Position numbers and translations under genes: made by a program. The notes under the pieces were generated by a model. It made no database searches, was not told the origin of the DNA, and saw nothing but the letters and a program-made list of their open reading frames with translations. This document shows positions 13,191 through 25,545 of a stretch of 64,000 nucleotides of DNA, one piece after another (the first letter of the stretch is position 1; each line of letters opens with the position of its first letter). Source of the stretch: Spongilla lacustris. Lineage: Eukaryota; Porifera; Demospongiae; Spongillida; Spongillidae. The stretch covers positions 4,380,148 through 4,444,147 of the forward strand of contig OX442415.1 in NCBI GenBank assembly GCA_949361645.1, read 5' to 3'.

Positions 13191-14165
13191 CAGTTGGTCA
13201 AACCGTTGTTCAGCCTTCACCAAATGGAGACATTTGTATAGCTAGTTGTGCCCTGATTTCAATAACTGATAGGGAGATCTGTTTTTATTAGTAACCTACA
13301 GAATGTGTGGATGCAATAGCCAGTGGTGTAATGTGTGCAGAACCTTGGCTTATACAGAGGGAAGGGAGTAAGTAGATCAGTGGACTAGTAGATGGTTACT
13401 TCTAGGTCTGTATATAGGTAAGTGTGTGTATGTCTGTGTGCTTGGGGGTATACACACATTATGTTACAAACCAATGGACATTGGAACTGTCTGGTGGTTA
13501 GCAGTTGTGTGAGATGACAAGATTCTAAACATTTGACCTGCCTCTTCTAGGGTAAAGCAGTCCATAAGTTCAATAATTCAGCAAGAAGCTGGGTCCATAT
13601 ACAAGCCTTTTTATACACCTACTGCAAACAACTATTAAACCTACATACAGTTGTGCAGGCGCTCACTGGTCAGGATGGCTCTATAGATGGCACACACCAA
13701 TGCAAGGCTACATTGAGCCTGCCATGGGGGAAGAACTGGTTAATCCAACTGGCTGGGATAAGGCCATCGTGGAACATTGCATTTTGCGTTCTATATCAGT
13801 AAATGATTATTATTGTTATTATTTTATTTCTATGTTTCACTATTGTTTACTTCACTACTGTATCCTTACGTGTCACTAACTTTCTTATAGAAAAATAAAA
13901 ACATTGTAGTCTTTAATTTGATGGTCACTTTGGCAGTTCATATACCGTACACAATTGTGTGGTTACTACAGTTTCCCTTAACACCTGAAAATCCAAATCC
14001 TCAGTGTAGGGTTGGATCATCATCTTTTCATTAATGCTCAGTTCGTCAAAGTCTCCATGGTTTCAGACATGTACTCCATATTTGACTGAAAATTATTGGC
14101 TACAGGGAGCTTTGCATAACTCTTCCAGAGGCAGGTGTGGGTACATGATTATGAGATGAATATGA
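13190..14165. other. Intergenic, no gene supported
   Basis: No recognisable coding sequence. About 13466-13510 contains the phrase AACCAATGGACATTGGAACT, which recurs near 36500, so part of this stretch is dispersed repeat. Confidence 0.5.
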
Positions 14166-14169
14166 ATAA

Positions 14170-15230
14170 TTTAGTGGTTCAATGGAATTATTTTGCACAT
14201 GCATGAATGAGTGACCATTTCTGGCACCTTGACATTCCATGGCACCAAAGATCGAAATATGTAGCTTCTGCGGTGTTGGCAGTGCATCTTATATTAAATC
14301 ATGTACATGTGTAGAAGTAAAGTGCCATGATCCATCAATATATGCATGCTGCAAGACAAATGACTGGTCACATACTCAATCATGTTGTTTTTGCATTGTA
14401 TACGTGGCTGTGGATGGGTGTGGTCTGACACTGTACTGTGGTCACAAGATGCAAAGACATACACATAGCCAATACGCTTGTCATGTCCACGCATAACATA
14501 CACCCTCATACATTCATGTGTGGCTACTACGCCACCAACTGCCTGACCTTACATGCACATGCAACTCAATTTTGTACAATAACCTTAGCTTTTTTATAAG
14601 AGGTGCAGTAGCATTCCTGGATTTATTAAAATGCAAATGTTTTTATTTTTGTTTTGCAATTGTATTTTAGTTGGATCAGTTTACAAAAACATGTTCATAA
14701 CAGATGTTAAAATAATCCTCCATCTTAAGAAGAAAGGCCACAGTTCAACGAGCTTTTTAACAAATGCAGCAAAGGGTAAACTATGAAGGATTTAAAGGGG
14801 TGTTTCACTGCTTATTGACTAATATTTGTTTCTACAGTTCTTTAGGTTGGATTAATATCTCCTTCTTTGCTCTAGGCTTTTGCCTAGTGTTGATCATTTT
14901 GGCTCAAACGTAGCAGCAGAATGGCATAATAATGTGTTTATAAGATGTGCTCGTCCCACTGCATTTTATGAAAACATATGTACATGTGCAATACAAGGAG
15001 CTATCTGTTGCTAGTAAAGAAACACACTAACTCCAGCCTCTTGAATGTTCATCATGGCTAGAACCCCCTGCATGGTGTATGCTGATGAAATGCTTATGTG
15101 CTCTATTCACACTGGACTACAAAGTGTTGCTTCTGAAGGCTGGTAAGGTTCTTTGCTTTGCAGTGTTAGCATAGTGACTTGGTTCATGCATCCTTCTCCT
15201 CCTCTTCCTCAGTACATGATGGCCACCATT
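14170..15230 (+). repeat. Segmental duplicate A of the kinase-gene 3' flank
   Basis: Collinear with 17240-18260. Shared landmarks in order are CCATGGC.CCAAAGAT.GAAATATG, TGGCAGTGCATCTTA, GGTGTGGTCTGACACT, AGCAGCAGAATG.CATA, TTGCTAGTAAAGAA, AATGTTCATCATGGCT and TCCTTCTCCTCCTCTTCCT. The array of 72-bp units present in the other copy is absent here. Open frames of 70-95 codons in both copies are not conserved well enough to call genes. Confidence 0.65.
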
Positions 15231-16121
15231 GGCTTTAAAATTTCCTGGTAAAATACCTGCTGGTATCAGATATAAAAAAAAGCAAGAAACTGATATACAT
15301 ACAAGTATGTAGTGGCAGTGGTGATGAGGTCCATTATTGGCTTGAAATTTAATTTGAAATCTGACACATTAATTACATTTATTCATGTAGCTCATGCATT
15401 TGCAATACATGTAGCATTTTATGTATCTGTATGGTGGTGTGTCTGACCTCAGTTAATAGTGAATGCAACTATCTGATGGATTTAATGGCAGGCACATGCT
15501 CAGGAGGTCATATGCAGGTTCATTGCTTTTAAAAAAAATGAGAAGTCATTAAATGATTGATACAGTAGATAGAATGGCGCTTGTTACATTCATTACCTTA
15601 CCTTTTTAGCTGTGTACAGTGTATAACTGCTTATGATAGTATCTTGAGGGGTAATATAAATGAATTGCCATTGCATGCAGTTCCACTCTCTCCCAAAATT
15701 ACAAAAATGAAAAATCATCCCATCTTCCTAAATTTTGTTTCGCCAACTTTCATCTTTCTCCCTCCCCAATCATCATCCACGCCTTCTCTCCTTCCTACTT
15801 CATCTACACCACACTAACCCCTCCACTAACACTAACTATTGCATCCCACTAACCATTCCAGCACATAAACCCTTCACTACCATACCCATCCCATCACAGA
15901 CAGTCAAACACCACAAGATGCACATGGACATTCTGCTTTGGGAGGCATTTATATAGCTGGAGGTGAACGTACCTTTGAACGGTTGTTATAGAGATGCCAT
16001 CTCTCATTTGCCATACTGAGCAGTCATGTGCCTGCTTCATACTTTCATGCTGAAAAGGATGTTTTAAGATGTATAGTTCACAATTCTATAAGTGTAGTGC
16101 ACAATAACTCCTCAGGGTAGG

Positions 16122-16580
16122 TTGAAGGAAGTATCATCCCTTCCTCCCCTTCCCTTCCTCCCTCTTCCCTCCTTCCCTTCTTATCTCCCTCCATCCCTCC
16201 CTCCTCTCTTCTCTTCCTCTGTCAGAGAGCCTCAATTCTTGATTAGTACTGTTGTTACATGCAGTGAAAGAACTTCTCATTTTATCTGTTCAAAATCCTC
16301 TAATTGTATTTTTTTGTTTTGCCAACCTTCAACTTTCTCTTTTCCCATTCACTCCTCTCCCTTGCACTCTTACACCTCCCCCTCCTCCTCCCATTCTCCT
16401 CCTCCCTCCTCTCAACCTCCTCCCCCTCCCCCTCCTCCTCTTCCCCCTCCTCCTCCCCTCCTCACTCTCCTCCTCCCTCTCCTCCTCCCTCTCATCCCCC
16501 TCCTCCCTCCTCCCCCACCTCCTCCTCCCCATCCTCCACCTCCTCCACCTCCTCCTATCCCCTTTTCTTATTTATTGTCC
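16122..16580 (+). repeat. Pyrimidine-rich (CCT)n-like tract
   Basis: Long CT-rich stretches, mainly CCTCCTCC-type, interrupted by about 120 bases of ordinary sequence. They open proline/serine frames on one strand and arginine/glutamate frames on the other; these are composition artefacts. The neighbouring 15231-16121 and 16581-17230 have no supported gene. Confidence 0.8.
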
Positions 16581-17239
16581 TTCAGTCTGTCAAGTAAGCT
16601 AGCTGATCTGTGGGCAAATGTCACACATGTACTCCATCTTTGTATGTACGTTCACCAGTGGCTGTAGCTATATCATATCCATGTGTCATACTGTTCCCAT
16701 AGACTTCTCTCTCTGTGATTGGAACAAAATCCTGTTCAACTTGTGGTTGTGCAAGATGCTGGGGTATTTGGTGAAGTGCACAATATTATGATGGAAAATG
16801 GTATATGCACTTATTACACTCCACATTCATGTAGCTGGTGTAGTCAACAACATCAATACTCACACATGCGCACATGCACAGTCATACATGTACATGCGTG
16901 TGCACACACATACATGCACACACATAATTAAGACCAATTCCAATGGCAGGTGCAGGAGGAAGGATTGCTGACCACAGCAGTGCAACTACATGCATAGCCA
17001 TCCATGCCATACACCATCTAAAACCATATCATTAACCATGTCCCTTCTACCATACACATGTGAACTATGAAATTGACAGAATGGCTTTGTTAAACTGAGC
17101 AATTATGATGGTGATTCAACCACCTTGCCCTTATTAATTATTCATACATGTAGTCATGTATCCCCACCTATATATGTACAGATCCCTGTAGCCAATATTA
17201 TTCTCAATTCTTCTCTCTAAATAAAGTAAAGCATGGGCT

Positions 17240-18260
17240 TTTTTGAGTGGCCTATTTTGGCATCTCCACATCCCATGGCGCCAAAGATTGAAATATGCAA
17301 CTTGACATATTGGCAGTGCATCTTAAATCATGTGGGGTATAGTGGTACTGATCATGAGCCACATGATCTGCCAGCCTGTTGCAAGTCACATGTCTTATCA
17401 CATACTCAGCCGTGTGCTTTATTTTGTGCATTTGGCTGTGGGTGGATGTGGTCTGACACTATATTGTGGTCACAAGATGACAAGGAGTTGCTAGGGATAT
17501 ACTCTGCATATGCGGCTCATACCTGACTTTACTAGTACTACAATATAACAATATAACTACAATATAACTACAATATAACCTTATTTTATTGTATGTTTCT
17601 GGATTGATTGAATTGCAGATGTTATTTCATAATTGTTGTTGATTTGTAGTAGTCCACCTTAAAAATGTGCATATATGGTGAGAGTAGTTGTGTGTAGCCC
17701 AACCTTCATGTTTTGGCGGAAGGTTGGCCAGGATTCAAGCCTATACCTGGATTTGTGTCCATCTGATAGCTAGTATGGCTATTATCACACATGTGAGTTC
17801 ATATAATCCACATAGACATTAAATCCAGGTATAGGCTTAATATCTGACCTTCCACCAAAACGGGCAAGTCTGGCTATGACCAACTATGGTGAGAGGTCGT
17901 GGAAATTATGCTGCTTCTTGACTAACGTTAATATAACACCAAATTTAGTTTAGGTTACATTAATTAATTCCCTCATGTAGTTGATTGTTAGGGCTCAAGC
18001 TTAGCAGCAGAATGCCATAGTGTGTTTTTGGTTGTCCATTGTAAATTGTGCTGCATCCCCACTGCATGCTATGAAAACAAATCTACAATACAAGGGGCCT
18101 ATCTATTGCTAGTAAAGAAGCACACTAAATGTATCCTCTTCAATGTTCATCATGGCTTGAACCCTTCTGTGGCTCCTGCTCACTGTCGAGGCTGGACTAC
18201 AAAGCGTGGCTGTTTTTGATTTGCATAGTGCCTTGGTTCGGGCGTCCTTCTCCTCCTCTT
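17240..18260 (+). repeat. Segmental duplicate B, 3' flank of the kinase gene
   Basis: Partner of 14170-15230. It contains the stop codon (18197-18199) and the downstream flank of the minus-strand kinase gene. A minus-strand AATAAA lies at 17585-17590 and might serve as a distant poly(A) signal. A foldback repeat at 17700-17880 sits in this copy. Confidence 0.6.
17700..17880. repeat. Short foldback repeat (about 170 bp)
   Basis: The phrases GTTTTGGCGGAAGGTT and AAGCCTATACCTGGATTT on the left are mirrored on the right as AAATCCAGGTATAGGCTT and ACCTTCCACCAAAAC. The spacer is about 70 bases. It has the form of a small palindromic MITE. Confidence 0.6.
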
Positions 18261-21200
18261 CCTTGGTGCTGTGGCCCAACACCTCCAACAGTGGGGTTTT
18301 GGTACCCAAATAGACCTCCACCTCCATCAATGTGGGCCGTGTGGCCTTGCTTCTGGGGCACACCTCCAACAGTGGGGTTTTGGTACCCAAATAGACCTCC
18401 ACCTCCATCATTGTGGCCTTGCATCTGGGACACACCTCCAACAGTGGGGTTTTGGTACCCAAATAGACCTCCACCTCCATCAGTGTGGCCTTGCTTCTGG
18501 GACACACCTCCAAAAGTGGGGTTTTGGTACCCAAACAGACCTCCATCAGTGGGGCTTTGCTTCTGGGACACACCTCCAACAGTGGGGTTTTGGTACCCAA
18601 ATAGACCTCCACCTCCATCAGTGTGGCCTTGCTTCTGGGGCACACCTCCAACAGTGGGGTTTTGGTACCCAAACAGACCTCCATCAGTGTGGCCTTGCTT
18701 CTGGGGCACACCTCCAAAAGTGGGGTTTTGGTACCCAAATAGACCTCCACCTCCATCAGTGGGGCCTTGCTTCTGGGGCACACCTCCAACAGTGGGGTTT
18801 TGGTACCCAAATAGAACTCCACCTCCATCAGTGTGGCCTTGCTTCTGGGGCACACCTCCAACAGTGGGGTTTTGGTACCCAAATAGACCTCCACCTCCAT
18901 TAGTGTGGCCTTGCTTCTGGGGCACACCTCGAACAGTGGGGTTTTGGTACCCAAATAGACCTCCACCTCCATTAGTGTGGCCTTGCTTCTGGGGCACACC
19001 TCCAACAGTGGGGTTTTGGTACCCAAATAGAACTCCACTTCCATCGGTGTGGCCTTGCTTCTGGGACACACCTCCAAAAGTGGGGTTTTGGTACCCAAAC
19101 AGACCTCCATCAGTGGGGCTTTGCTTCTGGGGCACACCTCCAACAGTGGGGTTTTGGTACCCAAATAGAACTCCACTTCCATCAGTGTGGCCTTGCTTCT
19201 GGGACACACCTCCAAAAGTGGGGTTTTGGTACCCAAATAGACCTCCACCTCCATCAGTGTGGCCTTGCTTCTGGGACACACCTCCAACAGTGGGGTTTTG
19301 GTACCCAAATAGACCTCCACCTCCATCAGTGTGGCCTTGCTTCTGGGACACACCTCCAACAGTGGGGTTTTGGTACCCAAATAGACCTCCACCTCCATCA
19401 GTGTGGCCTTGCTTCTGGGGCACACCTCCAACAGTGGGGTTTTGGTACCCAAACAGACCTCCATCAGTGTGGCCTTGCTTCTGGGGCACACCTCCAACAG
19501 TGGGGTTTTGGTACCCAAATAGACCTCCACCTCCATCAGTGTGGCCTTGCTTCTGGGGCACACCTCCAAAAGTGGGGTTTTGGTACCCAAATAGACCTCC
19601 ACCTCCATCAGTGTGGCCTTGCTTCTGGGACACACCTCCAAAAGTGGGGTTTTGGTACCCAAACAGACCTCCATCAGTGTGGCCTTGCTTCTGGGGCACA
19701 CCTCCAACAGTGGGGTTTTGGTACCCAAATAGAACTCCACCTCCATCAGTGTGGCCTTGCTTCTGGGGCACACCTCCAACAGTGGGGTTTTGGTACCCAA
19801 ATAGACCTCCACCTCCATCAGTGTGGCCTTGCTTCTGGGGCACACCTCCAACAGTGGGGTTTTGGTACCCAAATAGACCTCCACCTCCGTCAGTGTGGCC
19901 TTGCTTCTGGGGCACACCTCCAACAGTGGGGCTTTGGTACCCAAATAGAACTCCACCTCCATCAGTGTGGCCTTGCTTCTGGGACACACCTCCAAAAGTG
20001 GGGTTTTGGTACCCAAACAGACCTCCATCAGTGGGGCTTTGCTTCTGGGACACACCTCCAACAGTGGGGTTTTGGTACCCAAATAGACCTCCACCTCCAT
20101 CAGTGTGGCCTTGCTTCTGGGGCACACCTCCAAAAGTGGGGTTTTGGTACCCAAATAGACCTCCACCTCCATCAGTGTGGCCTTGCTTCTGGGACACACC
20201 TCCAACAGTGGGGTTTTGGTACCCAAATAGACCTCCACCTCCATCAGTGTGGCCTTGCTTCTGGGACACACCTCCAAAAGTGGGGTTTTGGTACCCAAAC
20301 AGACCTCCATCAGTGGGGCTTTGCTTCTGGGACACACCTCCAACAGTGGGGTTTTGGTACCCAAATAGACCTCCACCTCCATCAGTGTGGCCTTGCTTCT
20401 GGGGCACACCTCCAACAGTGGGGTTTTGGTACCCAAATAGACCGCCACCTCCATCAGTGTGGCCTTGCTTCTGGGACACACCTCCAACAGTGGGGTTTTG
20501 GTACCCAAATAGACCTCCACCTCCATCAGTGTGGCCTTGCTTCTGGGACACACCTCCAACAGTGGGGTTTTGGTACCCAAATAGACCTCCACCTCCATCA
20601 GTATGGCCTTGCTTCTGGGGCACACCTCCAACAGTGGGGTTTTGGTACCCAAATAGACCTCCACCTCCGTCAGTGTGGCCTTGCTTCTGGGGCACACCTC
20701 CAACAGTGGGGCTTTGGTACCCAAATAGAACTCCACCTCCATCAGTGTGGCCTTGCTTCTGGGACACACCTCCAAAAGTGGGGTTTTGGTACCCAAATAG
20801 ACCTCCATCAGTGGGGCTTTGCTTCTGGGACACACCTCCAACAGTGGGGTTTTGGTACCCAAATAGACCTCCACCTCCATCAGTGTGGCCTTGCTTCTGG
20901 GGCACAGCTCCAAAAGTGGGGTTTTGGTACCCAAATAGACCTCCACCTCCATCAGTGTGGCCTTGCTTCTGGGACACACCTCCAACAGTGGGGTTTTGGT
21001 ACCCAAATAGACCTCCACCTCCATCAGTGTGGCCTTGCTTCTGGGGCACACCTCCAACAGTGGGGTTTTGGTACCCAAATAGACCTCCACCTCCGTCAGT
21101 GTGGCCTTGCTTCTGGGGCACACCTCCAACAGTGGGGCTTTGGTACCCAAATAGAACTCCACCTCCATCAGTGTGGCCTTGCTTCTGGGACACACCTCCA

Positions 21201-22680
21201 AAAGTGGGGTTTTGGTACCCAAACAGACCTCCATCAGTGGGGCTTTGCTTCTGGGACACACCTCCAACAGTGGGGTTTTGGTACCCAAATAGACCTCCAC
21301 CTCCATCAGTGTGGCCTTGCTTCTGGGGCACACCTCCAAAAGTGGGGTTTTGGTACCCAAATAGACCTCCACCTCCATCAGTGTGGCCTTGCTTCTGGGG
21401 CACACCTCCAACAGTGGGGTTTTGGTACCCAAATAGACCTCCACCTCCATCAGTGTGGCCTTGCTTCTGGGACACACCTCCAACAGTGGGGTTTTGGTAC
21501 CCAAACAGACCTCCATCAGTGTGGCCTTGCTTCTGGGGCACACCTCCAACAGTGGGGTTTTGGTACCCAAATAGACCTCCACCTCCATCAGTGTGGCCTT
21601 GCTTCTGGGGCACACCTCCACTTTTATACCCCAATAGTCCAACAGAGGAACGTTGGCTCCGGGATACACCCCCTATTTGGTTCTGGGACACACGTTCACA
21701 TAAAATGTGTATTCTCTGATGTATAAATCAAAATACATGTACATGTATTCTTTGTATTGCTTGACTCGTCTTTTTACTATTAATACCTTCAGGTCAGTCT
21801 AATCAACATTCTTCTCAGATGGGCTGTTTGAACTTATTATAAATTGTGAATGCAATGTAAGAACAGAGTAAATCCACCAATACATTGTTTACACATGAAA
21901 ACTTCACTTTCACAATATAACTTACAATAATAATGAACACACAACTGAACAATTAGCAATGGGCTGCATGCAATCTATGAACAGAGTAAATCGCATTGGT
22001 CCACACAAGGTTGAGATTGCCATTATCATCTACATTGTGGGCTAGTGGGGGACCTTGGATTTGGTGTCTGATATGTTTGAATGGCCTAATGCCAAAAAAG
22101 TTATCTTGTCTTGCCTTATACAGTACACTTGCTCATAATGCATACTACACTAATGCATAATTCTCATACTGCATTGAAATTGGGTCAAACCCAGCTGGTT
22201 CCATCTGTTCAACTAGGAACATGAAATTGCATATTTGTAATAATACATTGCTTTTCATCTAAACCATAATTATGCATTTTGAGCAAGTATACTGTAGCTC
22301 CATAAAATAGGAGCCTACAGCTAGCTAATGGGATGCATTTCCAACCTACCTCACACCCATCTGATGACACATATGCATCTTGCTGAGACCCTTGTGCAAG
22401 CACACCTTTGGACCACTCCAAAGTCTTAAAGTCCATCATTTTCTTGTATTCAATACTCTTTACTTCTGCCTCCCTCCACTTCTGCTCAGCCTCCTGGAGT
22501 CTCTGTTCTGTTTTCCTTAATTCGTCTTCAATTTTGCTGACCTGCACATAATTGATTAAAGGTACTAAAAAATTGAATACACAAATGCCTGGCACTGCAT
22601 TAAGATATGATAAAGCTTCAGATATAGCTTGTTTTGTTAATATCTGCATTTGGTGCACTAGTTAAAGTCATTTACTTATG

Positions 22681-22776
<96 letters not shown>

Positions 22777-24812
22777 TGGTTTGAGTAAATTATAGTGATG
22801 AGTGAGACCAGTGACTAGTCTAAGATGATCTATAACTGTGAAAGTTCAAAAATTCCTATTCAAACAAGAGGGATAAGGTAGTTTCAAAGATTTTGCTGCC
22901 AAATCTGTTGACCATCCAATGTATCTTGTGGCATGTTTCAAATCCAAGTATTCTTATATATATATGGGGTAGATGCACAATGGTTAAAAGTACATATAGG
23001 TTCCATTAAAAAAATGGTTTAGCATTGTGATGTGTTACTAGAGTTAATGAATTTATTGAAGCAACCATGTAACATAATATTAATACAAGAATCCAAACCT
23101 CAATTTGACCAATAGAAGGATGGCGTATTATACATACATGATGTATGGCAGCCCAAGACTGTGGCTTTGATTGATGCATCTGTGACACACACGTTAAACT
23201 AAGGATCAATATGTGGGGGATCAATGGATCTCCCAGCCAAGGTGACCACAGTACACATATGATCACAGTACAATTATGACCACAGTACACGTATGATCAC
23301 AGCACTCATATGACCACAGTACACATAACTATAGCACACATACATGTCTTGCATGCCCACAGTACACATATGTGTACCTTACCTTCTTTAGTGCCTCTAT
23401 CAGCTGCCCATCCCTATCTTCTGCTTCCTTTCTTGATGCCTGAAGTTCTCTATATAGCTAAGAGGAATGTACATGTACCTGACCCTGGCTATATTTGGAA
23501 CACTACATTTGCATCCTCCTTAAGATATCAAAAATTTAAAGTTATCCATATGCATGCAAGAGGCGCGAGCTGTTATTAAATAAATGTACCTTCAATAGCA
23601 ATCACAAAGTATACTTCATTAACGTGTGTAGTTCCATTCAAACGTAGACAAGTGCGCATGTATCATTTTGTGATCACTAAATGACTGCTTCATGTATCTA
23701 TACATTCTTGAACAGATTTTAACCTAGCAGCACATAATGTATGTGCAATACAATTCTACTGAATTAGAAGCAGCTTCTACAAAACAGTAGGAAATTCATC
23801 AATGCACGCAATTACATGTATAACATTTCAAGCACAGATTGCTTTACCTCCAAAACATTTATGCTGCTGTTTTCAAGTTGGGTAAAGAGTGCAGTGATGT
23901 AGTCATTGAGCTGCTTGGATGTGGGCCTGTCGTCAGGACGGTCCATGAGACATGACATCACCACATGATAAAGAGGATGGGCCACTCCCATCTTATCCAC
24001 CCAAGGCTTCCTCTTTGCAATCTGTATCCCTTGGCCTTTGGAAACTAATAGGAATGTCTGAAGTTCATGTACAATTGGAAATTCCTGATTGGCCACATAG
24101 AGAATCAGGATGCCATAGGAAAAAACATCGAACTTGGTGTCATACTTTGGGTCTGGGCACAATGCCTCAGGAGGCATGTATGCCCAGGTACCTGGGGCTA
24201 AAGTGTGGGCAGATTGCTGGACCTCACGTATGTCAAATATCTTGGACACACCTAGATCAGCTATCTTGGCCGACATGCCCTGTGTGAGGAGGATGTTGGT
24301 GGCAGTGAGGTCACGGTGAATGATGGGTGGGGCCTGGGAATGAAGGTGGAGCAATCCATAGGAAACATCCCTAAGGATGGACAGCTTCACAGCCGGAGGG
24401 ATATCGTGGTACACCTCCACACACTTAGCTAGGTCTGAGTACAAGTATTCCATCACAAGCCATTCATCATCTTTTGATCGATGCACACCTAGGAACTGTA
24501 CAATGTTGGGATGCTTTAGGTTGCCCAGCAGAGCACATTCGCCATGGAACTTTGCCCTAATGGCCTCCTTTTCTGCTTCACTGATTGGAAGGTTTCCCCC
24601 ACGTCCAAGCAAGATGTCATGAAGCCCTTTAGCAATGCAGGGGAGGCCATTCATCTTCACCTCATACACAGCACCAAAGGACCCACGGCCTATCTCCCTC
24701 TGCTGGTCAAGCCCCTCCAAGTGAGGCATGATGTGGACATGTGAGTAACGGCCAACACCTGCAGCAATTTTTAGCATAGGCTTATCTCTTAGTGCATAAT
24801 ATGGATCACAGT
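18197..24812 (-). CDS. Protein kinase with coiled coil and about 49 Gly/Gln-rich tandem repeats (5' end not found)
   Basis: Four exons join in phase on the minus strand. Exon 24812-23848 (acceptor TTTTGATTTCAG, donor GAG|GTAAAG) is a full kinase domain: GRGSFGAVYE loop, Lys in CIAKG, catalytic HRDLTATNILL, DLG in place of DFG, and GTWAYMPPEAL. Exon 23439-23383 (19 aa) and exon 22541-22350 (64 aa) are Lys/Glu-rich coiled coil. Exon 21715-18197 is one long open frame of repeats of 24 or 22 residues (GGVPQKQGHTDGGGG, LFGYQNPT) ending at TAG. The HRDL loop plus domain order suggest a TKL or dual-specificity kinase, intracellular, with the coiled coil for dimerisation; substrates are unknown. Exons encoding the N-terminus lie upstream of 24812 and were not identified. 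The link to the repeat exon (acceptor at 21716-21718) is inferred from phase and could be wrong; another minus frame through the array is also open. Confidence 0.7.
18276..21620 (-). repeat. Tandem array of 72/66-bp units (about 49 copies)
   Basis: The units differ at a few positions: P or S after GGV, V or F at the end, GH or SP in the middle, and presence or absence of two codons. All length changes are multiples of three (72 bp, 66 bp and one 81-bp unit), so frames stay open along 3.3 kb on both strands. Marker combinations recur about every six units, for example near 20701 and 21121, which are 420 bp apart. This indicates duplication of multi-unit blocks. Confidence 0.9.
21720..22349 (-). 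other. Intron of the kinase gene
   Basis: Sequence between the second coiled-coil exon (donor GTAGGT at 22344-22349) and the repeat exon. It is AT-rich and holds no domain I recognise. A further small exon cannot be excluded. Confidence 0.45.
22682..22774 (+). repeat. (TG)n microsatellite
   Basis: About 90 bases of TG repeat with one CATG interruption, in an intron of the minus-strand kinase gene. Confidence 0.95.
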
Positions 24813-25545
24813 CTGAAATCAAAAGTGAAATGATTGTAATGTATGTTATTTATTAAACTAGTATTTTAAACTTGAAATAATTTTTTTCAATATTCATTTT
24901 GGACTGCTTCTTTCCATTAAAATCAAACAAGACTGGATTAGTTGATTTAAATCACTTGCACTTACATTTAAATTAGGCAGTGTGGATTGTAACAATATCA
25001 ATAATGGTTTTCTATTTTACAAAACACTAAATATAAAACTGATTTATACTTCTTTATTCATCATCATGTTGCCATTGAATTCTGATGATTTTGGGACATT
25101 TTTAATAATGGGCAATAATTTATTATATCCCACTCAAAATTGTTGTGTGTTCAAAACCTACAGCTTTACATCTTATACCCCTGTCCCCTATTATGAATGT
25201 CCCACGTGCTGCTATGCTGCATTTTTATCAGCCGGGGATATTTATTTTTGGCATGTACATTAACAAGCAGTGATAACTTTTTACAGAATGATGTATCCGC
25301 TGCATAATTAATTTAGAATTTTAAAAGGCAATTAAACTGTTTAATTGGATCTTACGTACATGCATGTACACAGTCAGTACATGCGTACTATTAATTAAAC
25401 GAGTTGAATCCGACTTGGAAGTATTGGGGTGAATATCGCATTCCATCCTAACTTGGCTGGAAATACTAGTATCAATTACTGAATTGTACATGTATGGCCG
25501 GTGCAAATCTGTCCTGAAGTTGACATGCATTTGTGCGCGTTACTT
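24813..25545. other. Upstream of the kinase exon; intron or intergenic
   Basis: AT-rich. It probably contains part of the first introns of the minus-strand kinase gene. A GTAAGT donor on the minus strand at 25542-25547 could close a small 5' exon, but I could not confirm a coding exon. Confidence 0.35.

Noticed and set aside
14239..14496. Cys-rich 85-codon frame, with a relative at 17233-17526
   Set aside because: The two copies come from a duplicated flank and do not keep a common reading frame or cysteine pattern.
16122..16667. Proline/serine-rich 181-codon frame
   Set aside because: Composition artefact of a CCT-rich tract; three frames are open together and none has a domain.
18276..21620. 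CRISPR-like array
   Set aside because: Repeats are contiguous 66-72-bp units without unique spacers and are protein-coding in length, in a eukaryotic setting.
18129..21719. Plus-strand open frame of 1,196 codons (PPTVGFWYPNRPP repeats) and overlapping minus frame of 1,186 codons
   Set aside because: They are open because the 72-bp units have no stop in those frames. The plus frame has no link to other exons, and the second minus frame joins the kinase exons only through a poorer acceptor.
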